Source: Mesorhizobium amorphae
Lineage (GTDB): Bacteria; Pseudomonadota; Alphaproteobacteria; Rhizobiales; Rhizobiaceae
Direction of reading: 5' to 3'
DNA: 64,000 nt
Assembly: GCF_014843845.1 (NCBI RefSeq)
Contig: NZ_JHQS01000129.1
Coordinates: forward strand, 42,976 to 106,975
The notes beneath the pieces are model-generated. The model was not told the DNA's origin, did not search any database, and saw only the letters and a list, made by a program, of their open reading frames with translations. Below, one piece after another: positions 35,178-43,850 of this stretch; the first letter of the stretch is position 1; every line of letters begins with the position of its first letter. A program made the translations under genes and the position numbers.

Positions 35178-35812
35178 CACGCCCTGCCCTGTTCAACGGT
35201 GCCGGTGATTTCGGACTTCTGCGTCAGCGGCCCGCCGCGCCAGATATAGAGCGCCAGCAGCGGCTGCTCGGCCGTGCGCATGGCGTGGCTGACATTCGAG
35301 GCATGGTGGATCACCTCGCCGGCCTCGCGAACCTCAAAGCCGCCCTCACCCATGCGCCATTCCGTGCCGCCGGTCAGCGGAACGTAGATCTCCTCGGCAA
35401 TGTGATGGTGGTCGGGATAGACGATGCCAGGCCCGAGGATCAGCAGGCCGGCCGCGACCTCGTCATTGGCGAAATGGCCACGCGTGCCGAACACCTCCAG
35501 CCAGCCATATTTTTCCAGGAATGCCGCGCCGAAATCGGGCACGCTGTAGGTCTGCCCCCAGCGGAATTCGTTCCGGCGCCGGGCCAGCAGCCGCGTCAAC
35601 GGCCTGGCGTCGGCCGGAGCAAGCTCGACAATACGATCGAGGTGGCGAAGGCAAGGTAGCGCATGCGGCGCCAGTGCACGGGCCGTCATGTTCCACTCGA
35701 TTTGCGCCACGGCGTCCCGCACCAGCGGGCTGTCCACCGTATCCAGATAGCCATGGAAGCCATCGAGGAGGTCATTGAAATTTGTCGGCACTCTTTGCTC
35801 CGCTGGATCCAT
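35177..35812 (-). CDS. Cupin of the DMSP-lyase family (DddL/Q-like)
   Basis: 211-residue protein with a helical N-terminal half and a C-terminal cupin barrel. The metal site reads Y132, H135, H137, E141, Y143 (H-x-H-x3-E-x-Y) with a later His at H176, the arrangement used by cupin DMSP lyases to bind Zn/Fe and cleave dimethylsulfoniopropionate to DMS and acrylate. Family assignment is from this motif and the YVPLTGGTEW continuation. Whether it acts on DMSP or another substrate is open, as many family members in soil bacteria are uncharacterised. It is coupled to cobQ by TGATG overlap and divergent from the acyl-CoA dehydrogenase gene. Confidence 0.78.
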   Translation of the reverse strand: MDPAEQRVPTNFNDLLDGFHGYLDTVDSPLVRDAVAQIEWNMTARALAPHALPCLRHLDRIVELAPADARPLTRLLARRRNEFRWGQTYSVPDFGAAFLEKYGWLEVFGTRGHFANDEVAAGLLILGPGIVYPDHHHIAEEIYVPLTGGTEWRMGEGGFEVREAGEVIHHASNVSHAMRTAEQPLLALYIWRGGPLTQKSEITGTVEQGRA

Positions 35813-35932
35813 TCGCGCACAGCCGCTTCACCGATCGTCGGGTTGCGCGGCGGCATCATTGGTCTAGATTGAGCAGCGCGCAAAGCCAAAAACGACAGGC
35901 CAGAGACCGGCCAAGGACATAGGGAGCACGCC

Positions 35933-37099
35933 ATGGACGCCGCGGTCGATGCGAGCACCAGCCAGTTCGAACTCAACGAGGAGCAGCGTGCCATACAGGA
36001 GATGGCGCAAGCCTTCGCTGCCGACCGCGTCGCGCCCAACGCGCTCGACTGGGACCGGGCGAAGCATTTCCCCGCCGACGTGATCCGCGAAACCGGCCCG
36101 CTCGGCCTTGGCGGCATCTATGTTCGCGACGATGTCGGCGGCTCGGCCTTGGGACGGCTCGACGCCGTGCTGATCTTCGAGGCGCTGTCGCGTGCCGACC
36201 CAGCCTTTTCCTCCTTCATCTCGATCCACAACATGGTGGCCTCGATGATCGACCGTTTTGGCAGCGAGGAGCAGCGACAGCGCTTCCTGCCGAAGCTGAC
36301 GTCTATGGAATGGTTGGCAAGCTACTGCCTGACCGAGCCCGGCTCCGGCTCGGATGCGGCAGCGCTGAAGACGCGTGCGGTGAAAAGCGGCAGCGACTAT
36401 TTGCTGAACGGCGCCAAGCAGTTCATCTCTGGCGCCGGCGACAGCGACCTCTATGTCGTCATGGCGCGCACCGGCGCCGACGGGCCGAGGGGCATTTCCA
36501 CCTTCGTCGTGCTGAAGGATGCGCCTGGCCTCTCCTTCGGCGCCAACGAGCACAAGATGGGCTGGCACATGCAGTCGACCCGCCAGGTCATCTTCGAGGA
36601 CTGCAAGGTGCCGGCGGAAAACCTGCTTTCGGGCGAAGGCGCCGGTTTCGGCATCGCCATGGCCGGCCTCGACGGCGGCCGGCTCAATATCGCGGCCTGT
36701 TCGCTCGGCGGCGCGCAATCGGCGCTCGACAAGGCGCTCGCCTACACCGCGGAGCGCAAGGCCTTCGGGTCGAAGATCAACCAGTTCCAGGCGCTGCAGT
36801 TCAAGCTCGCCGACATGGAGACCGAGCTGCAGGCGGCCAGGATGTTCCTCTACACCGCCGCCTCGAAGCTCGACCGCAAGGCACCCGACGCCGGAAAATG
36901 GTCGGCCATGGCCAAGCGCTTCGTCACCGACACCGGCTTCAACGTCGCCAACGACGCCCTACAACTGCATGGCGGCTACGGCTATTTGCACGACTACGGC
37001 ATCGAGAAACTAGTGCGCGACCTGCGCGTCCACCAGATCCTCGAGGGCACCAACGAGATCATGCGGGTCATCATCGCCCGCGCGCTGATCGGCCGCTGA
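35933..37099 (+). CDS. Acyl-CoA dehydrogenase, isobutyryl-CoA type
   Basis: 388-residue FAD flavoenzyme of valine breakdown, oxidising isobutyryl-CoA to methacrylyl-CoA. Family blocks: CLTEPGSGSDAAALKTRA (FAD/substrate), GAKQFISGAG, RKAFGSKINQFQALQFKLADM in pieces, and QILEGTNEIMR near the end. The isobutyryl-CoA assignment rests on the 3-hydroxyisobutyrate dehydrogenase gene that follows after an 81-bp gap. The divergent cupin gene lies 120 bp away. Confidence 0.88.
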   Translation: MDAAVDASTSQFELNEEQRAIQEMAQAFAADRVAPNALDWDRAKHFPADVIRETGPLGLGGIYVRDDVGGSALGRLDAVLIFEALSRADPAFSSFISIHNMVASMIDRFGSEEQRQRFLPKLTSMEWLASYCLTEPGSGSDAAALKTRAVKSGSDYLLNGAKQFISGAGDSDLYVVMARTGADGPRGISTFVVLKDAPGLSFGANEHKMGWHMQSTRQVIFEDCKVPAENLLSGEGAGFGIAMAGLDGGRLNIAACSLGGAQSALDKALAYTAERKAFGSKINQFQALQFKLADMETELQAARMFLYTAASKLDRKAPDAGKWSAMAKRFVTDTGFNVANDALQLHGGYGYLHDYGIEKLVRDLRVHQILEGTNEIMRVIIARALIGR

Positions 37100-37104
37100 C
37101 GCCA

Positions 37105-37153
37105 ATGCATGTCGCCCAAAAGTGCGCAGCGGTTTTGGGATAACGACATGCAT
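37105..37153. repeat. Nested palindromic repeat
   Basis: Outer arms ATGCATGTCG (37105-37114) and CGACATGCAT (37144-37153) enclose inner arms CCCAAAA and TTTTGGG. It lies in the 81-bp gap between the acyl-CoA dehydrogenase and hydroxyisobutyrate dehydrogenase genes and supplies a false in-frame start at 37109. The form is typical of dispersed rhizobial intergenic elements. Confidence 0.8.
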
Positions 37154-37180
37154 CAAAACAAAAGACCGGGAGACATTTCG

Positions 37181-38065
37181 ATGACCACCATCGCCTTCAT
37201 CGGCCTCGGCAATATGGGCAATCCGATGGCCGCCAATTTGGTCAAGGCTGGGCATGCGGTGCACGGCTTCGACCTGCTGCCGGAGAACCTCGCCGTCGCC
37301 AGGGAGCATGGCGTCGTCATCATGGCCAATGCGGTTGCCGCGGTGAAGGACGCCGATGCGGTCATCACCATGCTGCCGGCCGGCAAACATGTGCTGTCGG
37401 TCTATGAGGACATCGCCCCCAAGGCGAAGAAAGGCGCGCTGTTCATCGATTCCTCGACCATCGACGTCGAATCGGCGCGCAAGGCGCATGCCATCGCAAG
37501 CAGGCATGGGCTGGCGTCGATCGACGCGCCGGTCTCCGGCGGCACTGGCGGCGCCGCTGCCGGCACGCTGACCTTCATGGCTGGTGGCTCGGACGACGCA
37601 TTCGCGGCGGCCGAGCCGATCCTCAAGCCGATGGCCGGCCGCGTCGTCCATTGCGGCGGAGACGGCGCCGGACAGGCGGCAAAGATCTGCAACAACATGA
37701 TCCTCGGCATATCGATGATCGGCGTCGCCGAGGCCTTCGTGCTGGCGGAAAAACTCGGGCTTTCGCACCAGGCGCTGTTCGATGTCGCCTCGACCTCGTC
37801 GGGCCAATGCTGGTCGCTGACCAGCTACTGCCCGGTGCCCGGCCCAGTTCCGGCGTCGCCTGCCAACCGCGACTACAAGCCCGGCTTTGCCGCCGCACTG
37901 ATGCTGAAGGATCTGAAGCTGTCGCAGGAGGCCGCCCAAGGCGCCGGCGCAGTGACGCCGCTCGGCGCCGAGGCGACGCAGCTCTACGCGCTGTTCAACG
38001 AGCAGGGGAATGCCGGCGCCGATTTTTCCGGCATCATAAATTTCCTGCGCGGCGCTTCCAATTAA
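37181..38065 (+). CDS. mmsB: 3-hydroxyisobutyrate dehydrogenase
   Basis: NAD-dependent oxidation of 3-hydroxyisobutyrate to methylmalonate semialdehyde in valine degradation. 294 aa: N-terminal Rossmann motif FIGLGNMGNPMA, substrate motif DAPVSGGTGGAAAGTL, and the catalytic Lys in GAGQAAKICNNM. Start 37181 has GGGAGA upstream and gives the normal family length; the open frame further upstream runs through a palindromic repeat. Operon partner of the acyl-CoA dehydrogenase at 35933. Confidence 0.93.
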   Translation: MTTIAFIGLGNMGNPMAANLVKAGHAVHGFDLLPENLAVAREHGVVIMANAVAAVKDADAVITMLPAGKHVLSVYEDIAPKAKKGALFIDSSTIDVESARKAHAIASRHGLASIDAPVSGGTGGAAAGTLTFMAGGSDDAFAAAEPILKPMAGRVVHCGGDGAGQAAKICNNMILGISMIGVAEAFVLAEKLGLSHQALFDVASTSSGQCWSLTSYCPVPGPVPASPANRDYKPGFAAALMLKDLKLSQEAAQGAGAVTPLGAEATQLYALFNEQGNAGADFSGIINFLRGASN

Positions 38066-38128
38066 GCTTCGAATTTCACAGCGCTTTTTTCGCTTTTTCC
38101 GGCGGAACGACCGTAAATTTAGATTTGC

Positions 38129-38169
38129 TTAAGTTCTCGATAACCGACCGGTAACGATGTGCCTATAAA
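38129..38169 (+). promoter_or_regulatory. Candidate CtrA-type box and -10 ahead of a small RNA
   Basis: TTAA-N7-ATAAC at 38129-38144 differs by one base from the CtrA consensus TTAA-N7-TTAAC. A TATAAA hexamer follows at 38164-38169. Together they could form a promoter for the structured RNA that starts near 38175. Motif match only. Confidence 0.35.
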
Positions 38170-38174
38170 ACGGA

Positions 38175-38315
38175 CAGCGAGGCGGACATATCGCATCCGC
38201 CCGGCGCTCCGGATCAGGTCTCGCGTACCGGAGCCCGTAAGTTTCGCAAGTGTTTTGTTGGCGAAACGCCATGCGTATCTGGCAAAGCCGCGTTCCCGGT
38301 GGGGCGCGGTTTTTG
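38175..38315 (+). ncRNA. Candidate structured small RNA with terminator
   Basis: In the 282-bp gap between mmsB and the convergent phasin-like gene four perfect hairpins occur in a row: GGCGGA/TCCGCC (38181-38201), GCTCCGG/CCGGAGC (38206-38234), GTTTCGC/GCGAAAC (38241-38267) and a terminator-like CCGCG/CGCGG (38288-38309) followed by TTTTT. The last is 220 bp beyond the mmsB stop, too far for a simple mmsB terminator. Start is placed about 6 nt after TATAAA. I cannot assign it to a known RNA family. Confidence 0.5.
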
Positions 38316-38347
38316 CGTTTGGGTACCACTCATCCGCTTTGTACAGG

Positions 38348-38713
38348 TCAAGTCTTTGCCGACAGCCGGTGAAAATTCGCCTTTACGGCACGGCTGGCCG
38401 GCTTCAGCGCAGCGCTAAACGATCGCTCAGCGGCGATACCGTTGAACAGCGATGGCATGCGGCCAGAAAAAACTTCCGGCCAGAAGTGCGCCGTGGATTG
38501 CAACAGCTCCATTTGCGCGGCAAACGCGCCTTTGGCAATCGCGGCCGCTTTTTCATGAATGGCGCGAGCGGTCTCGGTTCCCCAGGCTTGGCCATTTCGC
38601 ACATCTGCCGCCATCAGTGGCAGCCGCATCGCCGCCACCAGCGGCGCCAGCATCAGATCCTGGCCTATCGCGGCCGCTTCCAACGCCCGTCGGCTCTTGC
38701 CGGTTTTTGTCAT
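38348..38713 (-). CDS. Phasin-like helical protein
   Basis: 121-residue, Ala-rich, predicted all-helical protein. The segment ARAIHEKAAAIAKGAFAAQM followed by ELLQSTAHFWPEVFSGR resembles the amphipathic repeat of phasins, which coat polyhydroxyalkanoate granules. No catalytic motif or signal peptide. The ATG has only a weak ribosome site. Phasin identity is moderate; a generic conserved hypothetical is the alternative. Confidence 0.6.
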   Translation of the reverse strand: MTKTGKSRRALEAAAIGQDLMLAPLVAAMRLPLMAADVRNGQAWGTETARAIHEKAAAIAKGAFAAQMELLQSTAHFWPEVFSGRMPSLFNGIAAERSFSAALKPASRAVKANFHRLSAKT

Positions 38714-38854
38714 GAAAATCGTTGCCCCAACTGCAGCCGGTGTGGCCTGTCCCGGACACTAAGCGCGATGTGGGCTATTCGTTCCCTGATATCATCAGGA
38801 AAGTTGGTTTGAGGCCGGGCGCCCGAAACAAAAGGCGCCCAGCCGTCATTCGTC

Positions 38855-40234
38855 TTAGCGCTTGCGCAGATCCGCTTCGGCGAGATCAAGCGCCTTGGCG
38901 ATGCGCTCGCAGGCCATGTCGATGGTCTCGCGTGTCCAGATCAGCGGCGGCGACAGGATCATCGTGTCGCCGGTGGCCCGCAGCATCATGCCCTCGGCGA
39001 TGGCGTGGTCGCGCACGGTGACGGCCGCACTGCCGGCCGGCAGGAAGCGCTCCTTGGTCGCCTTGTCCTTGACGATCTCGATCGCGCCCATCAGCCCGAT
39101 CGAACGCACCTCGCCGACCAGATTGTGGCCGGCGATGCGCTCCTGCAGCGCCTGCGCGAAGTATGGCCCGGTGTCGTTCCTGACGCGATCGACAAGGCCC
39201 TCGCGCTCCATGATTTCGATGTTCTTCAGCGCCACGGCGCAGGCCACAGGGTGACCGGAATAGGTATAGCCGTGATAGAACTCGCCGCCCTTCTCGACCA
39301 GCGTCGCGGCAATACGGTCACCGACCAGCAGCGCCGACAATGGCTGGTAGCCTGAGGTCAGCGCCTTGGCCGTGGTGATGGTGTCGGGCTCGATGCCGAA
39401 GGTTTGCGCCGCGAACCACTCGCCGGTGCGGCCATAGCCGGTGATGACCTCGTCCAGCATCAGCAGCACATCGTATTTGCGGCAGATGCGCTGCACTTCC
39501 GGCCAATAGCTCATCGGCGGGATCTTCACCCCACCCGCGCCCATCACCGGCTCGCCGATGAAGGCGGCAACCTTGTCGGCGCCGGCTTCGAGGATGGCGT
39601 CCTCGACCGCCTTGGCCGCGCGCAGGCCGAAATCATGGTCGCTTTCGCCGGGCAGCGCCAACTCATAGGCATAGGGCATCATCACATGCACGATGTTGGG
39701 AACCGCGCCGCCGAGCTGCTTGTGCATCGGCTCCATGCCGCCGAGCGAGGTGCCGGCGATGGTCGAGCCGTGATAGCCCATCTTGCGCGAGATGATGCGG
39801 TTCTTCTCCGGTCGGCCTTCCAGCGCCCAGTAGTGGCGCACAAGCCGCAGTGCCGTGTCGTTGGCCTCCGAGCCGGATGAGCCGTAGAACACTTGGCTGA
39901 CGCCCTTGGGCGCCAGTTCCGCCAGCTTCTTGGACAAAAGTACCGGCGTTGGCGTCGAGCATTTGAAGAAGGAGTTGTAGTAGGGCAGCTCCTTCATCTG
40001 GGCGTAGGCGGCCTCGGCCAGCTCGTCGCGGCCGTAGCCGACATTGACGCACCACAGCCCGGCCATGCCGTCGAGGATTTCCGTGCCGTCGGCGTCGTAG
40101 ATGAACGGCCCATTGGCATGGGTGATGATACGCGAGCCGACCTCGCGCAATTCCTTGTGGTCGGTGAACGGATGCAGGTGATGAGCGGCGTCGATCTGCT
40201 GAAGCTGCTTCAGCGAATAATTCTGATAGGTCAT
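38855..40234 (-). CDS. Class III aminotransferase (PLP-dependent)
   Basis: 459-residue omega-aminotransferase of the aspartate aminotransferase superfamily, fold type I. Landmarks: GMAGLWCVNVGYGR near residue 60, GSSGSEANDTALRL for PLP phosphate, LMLDEVITGYGRTG with the cofactor Asp, and the Schiff-base Lys in TTAKALTSGYQPLSA. The pattern is that of omega-amino acid/putrescine/beta-alanine:pyruvate aminotransferases. The start at 40234 gives the usual MTYQNYSLKQLQQID N-terminus. Substrate not determinable; GABA or putrescine use with gabD at 13826 is possible. Confidence 0.9.
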   Translation of the reverse strand: MTYQNYSLKQLQQIDAAHHLHPFTDHKELREVGSRIITHANGPFIYDADGTEILDGMAGLWCVNVGYGRDELAEAAYAQMKELPYYNSFFKCSTPTPVLLSKKLAELAPKGVSQVFYGSSGSEANDTALRLVRHYWALEGRPEKNRIISRKMGYHGSTIAGTSLGGMEPMHKQLGGAVPNIVHVMMPYAYELALPGESDHDFGLRAAKAVEDAILEAGADKVAAFIGEPVMGAGGVKIPPMSYWPEVQRICRKYDVLLMLDEVITGYGRTGEWFAAQTFGIEPDTITTAKALTSGYQPLSALLVGDRIAATLVEKGGEFYHGYTYSGHPVACAVALKNIEIMEREGLVDRVRNDTGPYFAQALQERIAGHNLVGEVRSIGLMGAIEIVKDKATKERFLPAGSAAVTVRDHAIAEGMMLRATGDTMILSPPLIWTRETIDMACERIAKALDLAEADLRKR

Positions 40235-40284
40235 GAGTTTGGTCTTTCCTCTTGAATCAATCCGGCAAGGCCGGGGCGGATTCG

Positions 40285-40407
40285 TCAGAGGAAGGCAGGC
40301 GGCGAATAGCCGATGCGGGCGCACAGGCGCAGAAGCTCGGCACGCAGCGTGCGCGGTGACGGCGTCACCGCCACCCCGAATGCGCTGGATGTCTTCATCA
40401 GAGCCAT
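40285..40407 (-). CDS. Possible 40-residue protein
   Basis: A small frame between the prolyl oligopeptidase and aminotransferase genes on the same strand, ATG 40407 to TGA 40285. The product is basic with an RTLRAELLRLCARIGYSPPA helix-like stretch. No recognisable domain and no strong ribosome site; it may be real because the 205-bp gap otherwise holds nothing. Confidence 0.25.
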   Translation of the reverse strand: MALMKTSSAFGVAVTPSPRTLRAELLRLCARIGYSPPAFL

Positions 40408-40439
40408 GGCGGCACCTTAAGCCGCCCGAGGCCTTGTGT

Positions 40440-42509
40440 TCAAGCCGTGGCGGTTAAAGCCCGCTGCAGGAAGACATAGCGCATCGCGGCCTGTGCCGCT
40501 TGCGGCCGGCGATCGCCGCGCCCGCCATGCCCGCCCTCGGTCTCCTCGAAGAACAGCGCTTTCGCATGGCCGGCGGCCTGCAGCCGCGCCGCCATCTTGC
40601 GCGCGTGGCCGGGATGGACGCGGTCGTCGGCGGTCGAGGTGGTCAAGAACACCGGCGGATAGGCGGCGTCGGCCTCGACATGCTGGTAGGGCGAGTAGGC
40701 GCCAAGCCACGCCGCCTCTTCCGGCTTCGAGGGATCGCCATATTCGGCCATCCAGGAAGCGCCGGGCGGCAGTTCGGTGTAGCGCAACATGTCGAGCAGC
40801 GGCACGTCTATGATGACGGCACCAAATAGCTCAGGGCGCTGGGTCAGCGAGACGCCGGTGAGCAGGCCGCCATTCGAGCCGCCCTGGATACCGAGCGAAG
40901 CCGCGGTGGCGATGCCGCGCCTGACGACATCCTGTGCAACCGCGGCGAAGTCGTCGAAGGCGTTCTGGCGGTTCCCCTTGAGCGCCGCCTGGTGCCAAGC
41001 CGGGCCGAACTCGCCACCGCCGCGGATGCTGGCCTGCACATAGGCATTGCCCTTCTCCAGCCAGAGCCTGCCGCGCACGCCGGCATAGCCGGGCAGCAGC
41101 GGCACTTCGAAACCGCCATAGCCGTAGAGCAGCGTCGGCACCGGCCCTTTCTGGTCGCGCCGCCGGACGACGAAATACGGGATCATGGTGCCGTCCTTCG
41201 AGCGCGCCTCGAACTGCTCGGAGACATAGGGCGAAGCGTCGAAGCGTGCCGGCTGCGACTTCACCGTCGCCAGCGTCTCGCCATCATTGTCCGACCAGAT
41301 GATCGAGCTCGGCGTCAGGAAATCGGTGAAGGAGAAGGACACGCTGGCGCCGAAATGCTCGGCATGGCTGATACCGACATTGCCGTTTTCGGGCAGCGCG
41401 ACGGGCTTCAGCGACCAGCCGCTGCCGACGCGGTCGCAGGCGATGACCTTGCCGCGCACATTGTCCATCAGATTGATGAACAGTCGCTCCTCTGTGCGCG
41501 CGAGCCCGGCGATCGAGACCCGGTGCGCCGGTTCGAGCACGGTTTCGACAGGCCCCAGCACCCCGGTTTCGATCCAGCTCTCGAAATCCACCGAATACAG
41601 AGCGTCGGGAAGGCAGCGCGTGCCGTCCGGCGCGGTCCAAGGGCTACGCACGCCGAAGATGAGTTGCCCCTTGAAGATCGCTGTGTCTGTGACGTCGTCC
41701 GGCAGCGGGATGCGCCTGTTCTCGCCTGAAGGCAGCCGCAGGAAGCTGTGCGAGGAGAAGAAGTCGATGGTGCGGGCGAGGAACAGGTGCCGCCTGTCGC
41801 CGTCGATCTCGACCCCGCCACCGGCCGCGAGATCCTGTTTTTCGGCCTCGAAGATCGGCGTCGCGTCTTCCAGTTTCGTGCCGCGCCGCCAGAGCTTGAC
41901 CACGCGCGGATAGCCGGACTGGGTCTTGTCCTCCTCCTCGAAGGCGGCCGAGACAATCACCGTGTCCCTGTCCAACCAGGAGAAACCCGACTTCGAGGCT
42001 GGCGCGCGAAAGCCGTCCTCGACGAAGGATTTCGCCGCGATGTCGAACTCGCGCATCTCGCTGGCATCGCCGCCATCCGGCGACATCGAGACCAGGCAGT
42101 GGGTGAAGTCGGGATAGAGGCGGCTCGCCCCGCTGAACACCCATTTGACGCCATCCTTGGCCGAGAGCACGTCGAAGTCGATGATCGTTTCCCATTCGGG
42201 CTTGTCGGTCTTGTAGGAGGCGACCGTCGTGCGGCGCCAGAGCCCCAACACATTGGTCCTGTCCTGCCAGAAATTGTAGACATGGCCATTGAGCGCGGCG
42301 CCGACGGCGATGTTGTCCTCGGCCGTCATCAGGTCGAGCGCGGTTTCGAACGCGGCCTGGTAGGACGGATCGCCCTGCAATTCGCCGACCGTCACTTCAT
42401 TCTGGCGATGCACCCAGTCGAGCGCCTCTTTGCCGGTCCTGTCTTCCAGCCAGAGATGCGGATCCTCGGCGGCGGATTCATTCAGGCGTTTTGTCGTCGA
42501 TTGGGTCAC
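40440..42509 (-). CDS. Prolyl oligopeptidase family serine peptidase (S9A)
   Basis: 689-residue two-domain peptidase: N-terminal seven-bladed propeller (about 60-410) and C-terminal alpha/beta-hydrolase. The catalytic Ser is in GGSNGGLLTG (near 545), Asp in DDRVHPGH (near 628) and His in EGGHGG (near 659). The N-terminus has AAEDPHLWLED, the S9A hallmark, and no signal peptide, so it is cytoplasmic. GTG 42509 is preferred (GGAG 7 nt upstream) over the longer frame to 42569. It would cut proline-containing peptides. Confidence 0.9.
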   Translation of the reverse strand: MTQSTTKRLNESAAEDPHLWLEDRTGKEALDWVHRQNEVTVGELQGDPSYQAAFETALDLMTAEDNIAVGAALNGHVYNFWQDRTNVLGLWRRTTVASYKTDKPEWETIIDFDVLSAKDGVKWVFSGASRLYPDFTHCLVSMSPDGGDASEMREFDIAAKSFVEDGFRAPASKSGFSWLDRDTVIVSAAFEEEDKTQSGYPRVVKLWRRGTKLEDATPIFEAEKQDLAAGGGVEIDGDRRHLFLARTIDFFSSHSFLRLPSGENRRIPLPDDVTDTAIFKGQLIFGVRSPWTAPDGTRCLPDALYSVDFESWIETGVLGPVETVLEPAHRVSIAGLARTEERLFINLMDNVRGKVIACDRVGSGWSLKPVALPENGNVGISHAEHFGASVSFSFTDFLTPSSIIWSDNDGETLATVKSQPARFDASPYVSEQFEARSKDGTMIPYFVVRRRDQKGPVPTLLYGYGGFEVPLLPGYAGVRGRLWLEKGNAYVQASIRGGGEFGPAWHQAALKGNRQNAFDDFAAVAQDVVRRGIATAASLGIQGGSNGGLLTGVSLTQRPELFGAVIIDVPLLDMLRYTELPPGASWMAEYGDPSKPEEAAWLGAYSPYQHVEADAAYPPVFLTTSTADDRVHPGHARKMAARLQAAGHAKALFFEETEGGHGGRGDRRPQAAQAAMRYVFLQRALTATA

Positions 42510-42614
42510 GCGCGGTCTCCAAGGCGTTATCAGGCAGCCCTGCCTACATCGCGTTGCAGGCGCCCACATTCAAGATGGTGGCGTAAGGTCATCGCGACCG
42601 AAAGCGGCTTGCGT

Positions 42615-43775
42615 TCACACCATCCGCCGACGCAAGACGGTCGCCGCCGCCAGCGCCAGGCAGATAGCGCCGAGCGTGAACGGCAGGCCGGGCGCGCCGA
42701 TCACATCCATGACGCCGCCGGTGAGCGGCGGCACGAGAATGCCGCCGACGCCCCACATCAGCGAGAAGGCAGCATTGCCGGCGACCAGGGCCGAGCCTGT
42801 AAAACGCTCGCCGAGTTCGACGATCGACATCGTGTAGATGCCGTAGGAAACCGCGCCCCAGACGAACACGCACGGCCAGATCAGCGGAGTCTCGATCAGC
42901 AGCGGCAACAGCGCGCAGCCGAGCACGGTCAGCGACACGCAGATGAACCGCACCAGGCGCGCCGTCAGCCGCTCCGCCAGCAGGCCGAGCGGCACCTGCA
43001 TGGCGATGTTGCCGGCAATCATCACGGACAGCAGCGCCGACATACGGGCTTCGGCAATGCCGTAATGGGTGCCATAGACCGGAAGCAGCGCCAACACCGC
43101 TTGCTCGAAGCCGGCGGCCACGACGACCGTCGACAGCAGCAGCCAGGCCATCGGCATGAACCCCATCACCGAAACCCCGTGCCCGGCCTCGTCGACTTTA
43201 GGCAACCGAGGCAGCACCAACGCCAGGCAGCCACCGCAAAAAACGAAGGCGGCAATCCCTACCAGAAACGGCGGCCAGCCTTCGGTGCCGACGGCAAGCA
43301 GGCAGAGCGGACCGGCGGCGAAACCGGCCGAAATGATCGTCGAATAGACGCCCATGACGCGACCGCGCCGCGACGGTGGGGCAAGTGCGATCACCCAGAT
43401 CTCACTAAGAACATAGAGCGGGTTGGTGACTACGCCGATCAGGAAGCGCAGCGGAAACCACAGATAGACATTCTGCGTCCAGCCGATCAGCGCCAGCACC
43501 AGCGCGGATAGGGCTGCACAGGTGAGCGCCGTGCGCCCGGCCCCGAACCGGCGGGCCAACGCCGGGATCAGCGGTGACGACAGGATGAAGCCGACCGGTG
43601 TCATCGCCGCCGAGAGGCCGATCATGGCCGGCGAGACGCCCTGGCGCTGCAGGATGAAGCTCAGCAGCGGATAGGAAAGCCCTTGCGCGATGGCGAACAC
43701 CGAAACGGTCGCGATCACACCCGTGATCGCCGCCCATTGCATCGGCTCGTCTCTGCCAGTTTCCGCCAAATCCAT
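42615..43775 (-). CDS. MFS transporter (first of a tandem pair)
   Basis: 386-residue major facilitator with 12 hydrophobic helices. The cytoplasmic 2-3 loop motif appears as PALARRFGAGRTA and the APPSRRGRVMGVYSTIISAG block follows helix 4. It is clearly a paralog of the next gene upstream on the same strand (shared GLSYPL, IGLSAAM, PPSRRGRVMGV and ALVAGNAAF-LMWG blocks), from an old tandem duplication. The ATG at 43775 gives the ordinary short cytoplasmic N-terminus. Substrate unknown; sugar- or drug-efflux relatives are likely. Confidence 0.85.
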   Translation of the reverse strand: MDLAETGRDEPMQWAAITGVIATVSVFAIAQGLSYPLLSFILQRQGVSPAMIGLSAAMTPVGFILSSPLIPALARRFGAGRTALTCAALSALVLALIGWTQNVYLWFPLRFLIGVVTNPLYVLSEIWVIALAPPSRRGRVMGVYSTIISAGFAAGPLCLLAVGTEGWPPFLVGIAAFVFCGGCLALVLPRLPKVDEAGHGVSVMGFMPMAWLLLSTVVVAAGFEQAVLALLPVYGTHYGIAEARMSALLSVMIAGNIAMQVPLGLLAERLTARLVRFICVSLTVLGCALLPLLIETPLIWPCVFVWGAVSYGIYTMSIVELGERFTGSALVAGNAAFSLMWGVGGILVPPLTGGVMDVIGAPGLPFTLGAICLALAAATVLRRRMV

Positions 43776-43850
43776 GTGGGCAGCCTTAGCGGGTCGCCTG
43801 GATGGTCGTAAGCCCCGCCGGCGAAAACCGCTTGCTCCAGCCAAAGCCTT

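Noticed and set aside
38817..38840. GGGCGCC/GGCGCCC hairpin after the aminotransferase gene
   Set aside because: No T-run in the right place, so it was not listed as a terminator.
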